8,679 nucleotides of DNA from Clostridiales bacterium UBA7285 (GTDB taxonomy: Bacteria; Bacillota; Clostridia; Peptostreptococcales; Anaerovoracaceae), in contig DKRJ01000009.1 of NCBI GenBank assembly GCA_002472145.1, positions 1-8,679 on the forward strand, read 5' to 3'. A model generated the notes under the pieces. That model did not search any database, was not told where the DNA came from, and saw only the letters and a list, made by a program, of their open reading frames with translations. The translations under genes were made by a program, and so were the position numbers. Positions within the stretch are counted from its first letter, which is position 1. Each line of letters starts with the position of its first letter. Positions 1 to 5,065 of the stretch are shown here, piece by piece.

Positions 1-150
1 ACTTTTGGCGACCATATCATTTTATGGAAAAAATAAAGAGGGAATCGTATATTATTATATTTATTGTTTATTATTATACATCCCGGGGCCGGAACTGGGT
101 TCTGACGTCAAACTGATATCAAAGCCCGAACACGAAATCAAGCCCCGATA
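1..150. other. Intergenic sequence left of the regulator, partly A+T-rich
   Basis: This stretch follows the stop codon of the minus-strand regulator and runs to the window edge. Positions 47-80 are almost pure A/T and contain TATAAT-like hexamers on the minus strand, so they could be promoter DNA for a gene beyond the left edge, but no well-spaced -35 element stands out. An 8-bp perfect palindrome, TGACGTCA, lies at 103-110. A 73-codon open frame at 5-226 on the plus strand has no ribosome binding site or recognisable protein and overlaps the regulator's end, so I do not call it. Confidence 0.5.
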
Positions 151-174
151 TCAGAACTTGATCCTGATCAGTTT
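110..174 (-). repeat. Overlapping inverted repeats at the 3' end of the regulator gene
   Basis: CTGATATC (113-120) is complementary to GATATCAG (147-154), which overlaps the regulator's stop codon. AAACTGAT (110-117) is also complementary to ATCAGTTT (167-174), inside the last codons. The two stems share their left arm, so they exclude each other in the transcript. Between the arms, a GGGCTT-plus-GAT motif occurs twice. There is no following U-run, so this is not a standard intrinsic terminator. It may be a 3'-end structure of the regulator mRNA. Confidence 0.4.
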
Positions 175-1503
175 GCGCGGCCTGCCGGCGCCTGACAGCG
201 GCTGGATCCCTGCGTTCTCGACGTAGCCGTATTCCTCGAGCCTGGTCAGTATGCGGTTGAGGTTGCTTTTACCGATCCCGGTGAGGCTGGAGAGATCAGA
301 AAGCGTTGTCATATCCAGAGCGTACTGCCTGGCGATGTCTGATATACGCTGTATGGACCTGGCGCTGATGCCTGTGTCTCTGGATATCTCGTCGCTGCGC
401 GAGAACGATCCTTCGTCACCCGCGTCCCTGTCTTCCGTCCTGTCAAAGGTGAAAGGCCCGACGATGCTCTGCACCCCGCTGTTCTCGTACACCATGCAGT
501 AACTCGGCACCTGCTGGAGAGACGCGATGCGCAGGGCCTTCAGCGAGTTGTCCTTTGCCTGCCCGACCGACTTATGCGTCCCGAGCCCGAGGAAAATGTT
601 CTGATCCGTTCCCGATGCGCGGAGCATCTTAAACAGCCTGAGGATCAGGGTGTTCTCCGCCGTGAGGTCTGACTTTTCGTCTCTGTAGTAGATGAAACTG
701 GCGCCGTTTGCATGCGCTTCCACGGCCCCACCTATGAGCTGCGAGAAAGTGTATATCGAGTGTATGGTTCGATTCGCATTGCGGCTCAGGGCGAAATCGC
801 TCTGCTCGGAGTAGTTTATGCCGTTGTTCAGCGTGGTGATCACCGATATGACGGCCGGAACGGAGCCGCTCTCACTGTTTTTGTCCGCGATCATGCACCG
901 CTGTATGAATTCGGTGAGTTGGATCTTGATCTCGCTCTCGAACGGCTCGACCCAGTACGCCTTGCAGCCCGCCGCTTCCACCTTTGCTCTCACTGTGTCG
1001 CTTCCGGTCAGGCAGAACCCCGCCTTGCCGGATCTGATGTTTTCGATGTGGAATTCCGCCGCATGATCGCTGTATTCGACGTCGTGCGCCAGATCGGCGT
1101 CGGACGGCTCGAAGCAGTAGACCCTGCACTTCGACGCGTCGATGTTGCCGAGGAAGCGCCCTAAAAACTTCGCGTCCACGTCCTCCTGTAGGTCGTACGA
1201 GATGCTGCTCAGTCTGCTCCCGTTATCGAGAACGGCCTCGAACAAAGTCATAAGGATCGAATATTTCGCTTTTGAAAAATAGTCCCACGGCACGGACGGG
1301 GTAATGATCGTGCACGACCTGGAATATGGGATGAACCCGGTGAAGAACAGCCCGTCAAAAGATTTCTGCCATCTGTCGAGGTTATCCGTCAGGTCATCGA
1401 TCAGAGTGGGCAGCGGGACGAATTCCACGCCCGGCTGCAGCCCGTATGAAAAACCGACGATAAGATCTACCGATTTCTGCGGTCCTATTACTCCTATTTT
1501 CAT
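151..1503 (-). CDS. Transcriptional regulator: PrpR_N-like sensor, degenerate GGDEF-like domain, C-terminal HTH
   Basis: This is a predicted cytoplasmic DNA-binding regulator of 450 residues. The N-terminal 1-205 begins MKIGVIGP and looks like an alpha/beta sensor. Residues 160-200 (a Gly-Lys-Ala-Gly strand, then SDTV, then an AAGC turn and a PFESE stretch) resemble the second half of PrpR_N-type domains. Residues about 215-340 end in GLGTHKSVGQAKDNSLKA, which is like the C-terminal half of GGDEF or GTP cyclohydrolase III-like domains, but I see no GGDEF active-site motif. Two helix-turn-helix-like segments follow at about 371-387 and 400-430, ending in a basic GRPRKLIRI wing. The ATG at 1503 is preferred over an in-frame GTG at 1512, because AGGAG lies eight bases before the ATG and touches the GTG. 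It is divergent from the C45 enzyme and is its likely regulator. The ligand is unknown and the domain calls are by eye. Confidence 0.8.
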   Translation of the reverse strand: MKIGVIGPQKSVDLIVGFSYGLQPGVEFVPLPTLIDDLTDNLDRWQKSFDGLFFTGFIPYSRSCTIITPSVPWDYFSKAKYSILMTLFEAVLDNGSRLSSISYDLQEDVDAKFLGRFLGNIDASKCRVYCFEPSDADLAHDVEYSDHAAEFHIENIRSGKAGFCLTGSDTVRAKVEAAGCKAYWVEPFESEIKIQLTEFIQRCMIADKNSESGSVPAVISVITTLNNGINYSEQSDFALSRNANRTIHSIYTFSQLIGGAVEAHANGASFIYYRDEKSDLTAENTLILRLFKMLRASGTDQNIFLGLGTHKSVGQAKDNSLKALRIASLQQVPSYCMVYENSGVQSIVGPFTFDRTEDRDAGDEGSFSRSDEISRDTGISARSIQRISDIARQYALDMTTLSDLSSLTGIGKSNLNRILTRLEEYGYVENAGIQPLSGAGRPRKLIRIKF

Positions 1504-1563
1504 GATCGACACTCCTTTTCGCGCAATCCGTCCGTAAATTATTTTATTTATATGCGTACAAAT

Positions 1564-1593
1564 AATATATCACTGGACATCATCGGTCCGCAA
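1564..1593 (-). promoter_or_regulatory. Candidate promoter of the regulator gene, with an inverted repeat in the spacer
   Basis: On the minus strand, TTGCGG (1593-1588) is followed after 18 bp by TATATT (1569-1564), which fits a sigma-A-type promoter with a leader of roughly 55 nt. The inverted repeat GGAC-N7-GTCC (1575-1589) overlaps the -35 edge and spacer and could be an operator. Other TATA-like hexamers nearby make the exact -10 uncertain. Confidence 0.35.
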
Positions 1594-1784
1594 TATATTT
1601 TTCGCTCCGAATTGCATGTTTTCAAGGCCAAAACCTATTTTCGCGTCCCTGTCCGCAGGCGGATATTTATTTATTGTTATTTAATATTTGCACTCGCCTG
1701 CAAACGCACCGCGCGCGCTTTGATCTATTGAAATAAATCGCGCAGTTCGCCGGAATACGCGGCGCCAAACCCGGAAATATCGTG

Positions 1785-1790
1785 TAGAAT
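1785..1790 (+). promoter_or_regulatory. Candidate -10 element of the C45 enzyme gene
   Basis: TAGAAT lies about 60 bases before the start codon, matching four or five bases of the -10 consensus. The -35 position at normal spacing is poor, so the promoter may need an activator, or the real promoter may lie elsewhere, for example near TTGAAA at 1728-1733. Confidence 0.25.
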
Positions 1791-1849
1791 AGAAGAGATC
1801 GCAGATGGCCCGGCAGCGTGACGGGCGGCAGATAAGGAAGTGTATCGGA

Positions 1850-2950
1850 ATGTCGAGGATGAAAGAGATCGAGATATCAGGCTCGCCTTACGAGCGCGGG
1901 CTTTCATACGGCAGGCAGTGCGCCGCTGAGATCGCGGAGACGATCGCGGGGTACAGGGCTTTGTTCGAAGACAGGAAGGGGCTCTCGTGGAGCGAGGCAG
2001 TTTCTTTCGCTGCTCCGTACGCGGATGCGACGCGCGCGTTCAAGCCGGAATATGCCGAGGAAATGCGTGGGATCGCGGCAGGCGCCGGCGTTCCGGCCGG
2101 AGACGTAGAGACGATAAACGCCAGGAGCGAGATCCTTGCAGACCGCGCGCACGCGGCGGGTTCATATCCTGACGAATGTACGGCGTTCAGCGTGCTCGGG
2201 TCGCGCACGAGATCCGAGACGCCGCTCGCCGGGCAGAACTGGGACTACTGCCCTGTCATGAGGCCTGTCCTCACGGCTGTGCACATCAGATATGACAAGG
2301 GAAGCGGCAGGCCTGACATACTTTTGTTCGCCGAGGCGGGACTGATCGGCGGGGTCGGCATGAACAGCGCCGGGATCACCGTAACCATAAACGCTCTGCC
2401 CGCCTTTGACCGCGGTGACGCCGCAGGTGGTAAGAGCGGGATAACGCTGCGGGCGCGCATGCGGTACGTCCTGGAATCAACGTTCCTCGCGCAGGCGTAT
2501 GAGCACGGCGCGGTCGAACCGCTGTCGGCCGGCAATCTGCTCATAACGTCCGGAGACGGAACTGGAGCCGCGCTCGACATCGAATCGGACTCCGACGAAG
2601 CAGACGTCATCCTGCCGGACAACGGGATCATCGTCCACACGAACCATTTCACCGGGGATCTCCTGAAGCTGAGATACCCGCACGCCTCGAGAGGCAGCAC
2701 GTACGTGCGGCTGGAGCGCATGAAGGAACTGCTCTCCAGCGCGGAAGGCATAACTCCGGAGGACATGGAGATGATGCTGCGCGACCACGTCGGTTTCCCC
2801 TGCGGAATATGCGTCCACGCAAACGAAAAAGCGCCTGAGATCAGACGCAATTCGACTAATTTTTCCGTCGTCATGGACCCTGCCGGCGGATGCGCATATC
2901 TGGCGCCCGGCAATCCGTGCGGATCGGAATTTGAGAAATATTACGTTTAG
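1850..2950 (+). CDS. C45-family Ntn-hydrolase, isopenicillin N acyltransferase-like
   Basis: This is a predicted self-processing N-terminal-nucleophile amidohydrolase or acyltransferase of 366 residues, close to the length of fungal acyl-CoA:6-aminopenicillanate acyltransferase. Cys110 in the motif DECTAF is the expected nucleophile. Cleavage before it would give an alpha chain (1-109) and a beta chain (110-366). Family-type landmarks are SPYERGLSYG (12-21), GQNWDY (128-133), GVGMNSAGITVTINA (168-182) and HTNHF (263-267). I see no signal peptide or membrane segment, so it should act in the cytoplasm. The ATG at 1850 has AAGGAAG nine bases upstream. An ATG at 1805 lacks a good site and would add 15 residues the family does not have; the ATG at 1859 is also possible. 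Bacterial relatives are usually thought to cleave or transfer acyl groups on amides, but the substrate cannot be read here. The divergent regulator suggests inducible expression. Beta-lactam synthesis is not implied. Confidence 0.9.
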   Translation: MSRMKEIEISGSPYERGLSYGRQCAAEIAETIAGYRALFEDRKGLSWSEAVSFAAPYADATRAFKPEYAEEMRGIAAGAGVPAGDVETINARSEILADRAHAAGSYPDECTAFSVLGSRTRSETPLAGQNWDYCPVMRPVLTAVHIRYDKGSGRPDILLFAEAGLIGGVGMNSAGITVTINALPAFDRGDAAGGKSGITLRARMRYVLESTFLAQAYEHGAVEPLSAGNLLITSGDGTGAALDIESDSDEADVILPDNGIIVHTNHFTGDLLKLRYPHASRGSTYVRLERMKELLSSAEGITPEDMEMMLRDHVGFPCGICVHANEKAPEIRRNSTNFSVVMDPAGGCAYLAPGNPCGSEFEKYYV

Positions 2951-2954
2951 CGGG

Positions 2955-3002
2955 GGTCAGCGGCGTGCGCGGCGGAACATGTAATACGCCGGGCTTCTGA
3001 CC
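2955..3002. repeat. Hairpin across the convergent gene ends
   Basis: GGTCAGCGGCGT (2955-2966) pairs with ACGCCG (2986-2991) and, after a five-base bulge, CTGACC (2997-3002), leaving a 19-base loop. It begins five bases past the C45 stop codon and covers the last codons of the opposite-strand C39-like gene. The gap between the stops is only six bases, so this is the only candidate 3'-end structure for the plus-strand transcript. It lacks a U-run, so it could instead act as a pause site or protect the 3' end. Confidence 0.45.
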
Positions 3003-3550
3003 GCAGTGTCCTCTTTGATGACCTCCGGCCTGACGTACAGGATCTTATCGTCGTCAAAGACTTTCCCTTTTCGCGCCGGGACCTCGACGTCGTACTTACC
3101 CGGGCGGTACGCCGGATCGAGTATCATGAACTCTTCACCGGTCCACGCGAACGCGAAGACGTAGTGTCCTATGTCCGAGAGGACTCCGACGTAGTCGTCG
3201 TGATTTCCGCCGACGTTGATTATCACGCAGCCGCCCTTTGACAGCCACTCCTCGGCTTCCTCGACAGAGTCGGACGTCGCAAAGTCCAGATCGAACCTTT
3301 CAGCGAGCGCGGGACCGTACAGCTGCATGTCGGTCCCCACCTTATGATTTGCCCCCGTATCATATGAGAGCCTGATCGCGTCGTCCATGGAGAGGCGTTC
3401 AAGCGTGAGCCTGTCGACGGCCATCATGGCCGCGCAGAGCCCGCACCCCGAGTCGGCGAAAGTGCCTTTTTTCGCTGTTTCGCTGTCGGGGTCCTCCACA
3501 TTCGTGCGATATTCCACATTCGTAAACGGCTGCTGATTAATGTATAGCAT
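2957..3550 (-). CDS. C39-like papain-fold cysteine protease domain protein
   Basis: This 197-residue protein looks like a stand-alone C39-like (C39_2 type) cysteine peptidase domain. Cys36 in DSGCGLCAAMM is the likely nucleophile, His129 in IGHYVFAF the likely base, and Asp145 in FMILDPA the likely third member. Their order and spacing fit the family. Gln6 or Gln7 may supply the oxyanion-hole residue. No signal peptide, membrane segment or ABC-transporter domain is present, so it is not a bacteriocin-processing transporter and probably acts inside the cell. The ATG at 3550 is chosen because AAGG lies six bases upstream. The frame stays open back to 3724, but that extension would be a Pro/Ala/Arg-rich translation of the 26-bp tandem repeat. 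It is the last gene of the middle minus-strand group and ends six bases from the convergent C45 gene. The substrate is unknown. Confidence 0.75.
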   Translation of the reverse strand: MLYINQQPFTNVEYRTNVEDPDSETAKKGTFADSGCGLCAAMMAVDRLTLERLSMDDAIRLSYDTGANHKVGTDMQLYGPALAERFDLDFATSDSVEEAEEWLSKGGCVIINVGGNHDDYVGVLSDIGHYVFAFAWTGEEFMILDPAYRPGKYDVEVPARKGKVFDDDKILYVRPEVIKEDTAVRSPAYYMFRRARR

Positions 3551-3585
3551 CGATTGCCTTTCCGTATCATTCAAAAACCGATCCG

Positions 3586-3698
3586 GAGCCCGAACCGCAG
3601 GCGCAGGGCCGGAGTCCGAACCGCAGGCGCAGGGCCGGAGTCCGAACCGCAGGCGCGGGGCCGGAGCCCGAACCGCAGGCGCAGGGCCGGAGCCCGAA
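3586..3698. repeat. 26-bp direct tandem repeat, about 4.3 copies
   Basis: Four head-to-tail 26-bp units start at 3586, 3612, 3638 and 3664, with a partial fifth at 3690-3698. Each unit begins GAG(C/T)CCGAACCGCAGGCG on the plus strand and ends in GGGCCG. The copies differ at only two positions: C/T at base 4 and A/G at base 20. The array fills most of the 151-bp gap between the flavoprotein stop and the C39-like start, ending 35 bp from the latter. The unit is not a multiple of three and has no strong dyad symmetry, so it is a minisatellite-like array and not a coding repeat or a CRISPR. Confidence 0.95.
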
Positions 3699-3701
3699 GG
3701 A

Positions 3702-4241
3702 TCAGAGTTCCCTGCCGAGTTCATACGCCTCGGAAAGCGCTTTGTTCCCGGCTATGCTGCCCGGAGCGTCCGCGCCGCCGCCGAAGACCATGCCGGAGAG
3801 CGAGGCTTTACTGAAGCAGTCTACCCATCCCTGCAGGCCGGTTTTCGCGTTTGCCGGTACGAAGTCGGCTTCCTCCGCTCCCGACGTCAGGATATACACG
3901 TTCCGGAAGCTGTAATCGCCCGCGAAGAGCGGATTCAGGCGGTCCAGGAGCGTCTTCATCTGCCCGGACATCTCGTAATAGTAGATCGGAGTGGCAAAGC
4001 ACAAAACGTCGCTTTCGCGCACCGCGTCGACTATAGCCGCGGCGTCGTCGGACTGGACGCATTTTCCGGTCTTCTGGCACGCGTTGCAGCCTCTGCAGAA
4101 ATTGATGGTTTTTCCCTTAAGCGAAACGACGGACACATCGTTCCCAGCCTCCTCGGCGCCGCGCGCGAATTCGGCCGCGAGGGCGTCGGAGTTGCTGTTC
4201 GGCCTGAGGCTCGTCTCGATCACAAGTACTTTCTTTCCCAT
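3702..4241 (-). CDS. Flavodoxin-fold NAD(P)H-dependent reductase, Fe-S flavoprotein-like
   Basis: This 179-residue protein belongs to the NADPH-dependent FMN reductase / iron-sulfur flavoprotein group. The first strand KKVLVIETS leads into the FMN phosphate-binding loop SLRPNSNSDAL (11-21). Residues 83-102, with ATPIYYYEMSGQMKTLLDR, form the typical flavin-contacting loop. Cys49, 52, 55 and 61 (CRGCNACQKTGKC) make a C-X2-C-X2-C-X5-C motif like the compact 4Fe-4S site of archaeal and clostridial iron-sulfur flavoproteins, so a cluster beside FMN is likely. It should be a cytoplasmic electron-transfer protein or small-molecule reductase; the substrate is not evident. The start at 4241 has AAGGA about 11 bases upstream. 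It lies 64 bases after the secreted-protein gene and 151 bases before the C39-like gene on the same strand, so co-transcription is plausible. Confidence 0.9.
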   Translation of the reverse strand: MGKKVLVIETSLRPNSNSDALAAEFARGAEEAGNDVSVVSLKGKTINFCRGCNACQKTGKCVQSDDAAAIVDAVRESDVLCFATPIYYYEMSGQMKTLLDRLNPLFAGDYSFRNVYILTSGAEEADFVPANAKTGLQGWVDCFSKASLSGMVFGGGADAPGSIAGNKALSEAYELGREL

Positions 4242-4267
4242 TCCCGATACATTCCTTTCGTTTTTTC

Positions 4268-4296
4268 AATGCGGCTTACCGTTCGCCCGGCGCATT
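4268..4296 (-). repeat. Inverted repeat between the secreted-protein and flavoprotein genes
   Basis: AATGCG (4268-4273) and CGCATT (4291-4296) form six-base arms with a 17-base interval inside the 64-bp gap. On the minus strand the second arm is followed by an A-run, not a T-run, so it is not a standard terminator for the upstream gene. It may be an mRNA leader or processing hairpin. Confidence 0.3.
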
Positions 4297-4305
4297 AAAT
4301 GAAAA

Positions 4306-4899
4306 TCAGCGATCCGCGTACTTCCTGCGGATCAGAGCGAATGCCGCCTCGGCGCAGACGGCAGCCAGAAGCAGCCACATTGCGAGATTTTCGTTGTCGC
4401 CGGTTTTGATCTTCTCCGGAGGCTCAGGGGTTTCCGGAGGGACGGTCTTATTTTCAAAGGACGGCACCACGTCGGTCGGCTCCCCGTCAATGGCGGGCTC
4501 CCCGTTAAACGGTTCCCCGTCTTTCGTCCACTCGACGATCACTTTTCCGGCTTTTAGATCCGCTTTTACCGTCGCCGTGTATACGGCATCCTTTTTTACA
4601 GTATCCAGACGGCTCATCCCGTCTGTGAAAACGAAATCATCGTCCCCTGATGCCGTGACGCCCGTCACACGGACAGTCAGATCTGCTCCGTCCCTTGAAG
4701 CGCTTACGCCGTTCAGGAGATCAAAGTTTGAGCCTGCCGCCGCGACTGCGTCATCAGTTCCTGAAAAAACGACCGTATCGTTTTCTCCCCCGTCTGACGG
4801 CCCCGCGTCCGCGCTGATTCCCCCGCTGTACAGCAAAGGAAAAATGAGCGCCAGACTCAAAAAGATAACCATTATTCTGTTCCAGAGTTTCCCTCTCAT
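4306..4899 (-). CDS. Secreted anchored protein with Ig-like segment and sorting-signal-like tail
   Basis: This 197-residue exported protein has unknown function. Residues 1-32 are a clear signal peptide: basic MRGKLWNR, a hydrophobic core at about 9-24, and a probable cut after SADA. Residues 59-125 start FDLLNGVSASRDGADLTVRV, which resembles the opening of Ig-like DUF5011-type surface domains. A Pro/Glu-rich linker follows (about 145-163). The C-terminus has KTGD (165-168), a hydrophobic helix (171-190) and a basic RRK tail. That is the layout of a wall-sorting signal, but Ile stands where LPXTG-type signals have Pro, so it may be a variant sortase substrate or simply membrane-anchored. The ATG at 4899 has GGAGGG seven bases upstream. 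An extended -10 promoter candidate precedes it, and it heads the middle minus-strand group. No enzyme motif is visible. Confidence 0.8.
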   Translation of the reverse strand: MRGKLWNRIMVIFLSLALIFPLLYSGGISADAGPSDGGENDTVVFSGTDDAVAAAGSNFDLLNGVSASRDGADLTVRVTGVTASGDDDFVFTDGMSRLDTVKKDAVYTATVKADLKAGKVIVEWTKDGEPFNGEPAIDGEPTDVVPSFENKTVPPETPEPPEKIKTGDNENLAMWLLLAAVCAEAAFALIRRKYADR

Positions 4900-4980
4900 G
4901 ACTCTGCCCTCCAGACATTAATAAAATGGCCACATTCTGACCTGTACGTATGTAATTACCAACCGTCCTATATTGTACAA

Positions 4981-4989
4981 ATTATAGCA
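4981..4989 (-). promoter_or_regulatory. Extended -10 promoter candidate for the secreted-protein gene
   Basis: On the minus strand the sequence reads TGCTATAAT: a perfect TATAAT (4986-4981) preceded by the TGN extension. The -35 position is poor, as is common for extended -10 promoters. The start would be near 4974, giving a leader of about 75 nt before the ATG at 4899. It supports a transcription unit separate from the upstream rarA operon. Confidence 0.6.
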
Positions 4990-5011
4990 AATAAATCAAG
5001 TCTGGTCCTGT

Positions 5012-5037
5012 GGGAAAATCAGGCGGGAAAATCAGGC
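5012..5037. repeat. Two 13-bp direct repeats upstream of the extended -10 promoter
   Basis: GGGAAAATCAGGC occurs twice in tandem (5012-5024 and 5025-5037), followed by GGG. The copies lie 23-51 bp upstream of the TATAAT hexamer, in the gap after the transporter gene. Their position suits an activator or repressor site, but two short copies could also be chance slippage. Confidence 0.5.
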
Positions 5038-5065
5038 GGGCCGGGACAGAAAACGGGCGGAGCGG

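Larger units (their letters stand above)
1504..1849. other. Divergent control region between the regulator and the C45 enzyme
   Basis: This 346-bp region has no gene and separates two divergently transcribed genes, so it must hold both promoters. A+T-rich blocks at 1536-1570, 1591-1602 and 1661-1690 alternate with G+C-rich segments. Small inverted repeats are GGAC/GTCC (1575-1589) and TCCGC/GCGGA (1652-1663). The second has only two bases between its arms, so it fits a protein-binding site better than an RNA hairpin. Any operator linking the two genes should lie here. Confidence 0.6.

Noticed and set aside
5..226. 73-codon plus-strand open frame at the left edge
   Set aside because: It has no ribosome binding site, has no protein-like pattern beyond its first residues, and runs antisense into the regulator's end.
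1850..2950. C45 enzyme as part of a beta-lactam biosynthesis cluster
   Set aside because: No ACV synthetase or isopenicillin N synthase is nearby. C45 homologues are common in bacteria that make no penicillin.
3586..3698. 26-bp tandem repeat as a CRISPR array
   Set aside because: The units abut with no unique spacers, and no cas genes are present.
3540..4298. 252-codon plus-strand open frame across the repeat and flavoprotein gene
   Set aside because: It is antisense to the well-recognised flavoprotein, starts inside the C39-like gene, and owes its length to high G+C and the repeat.
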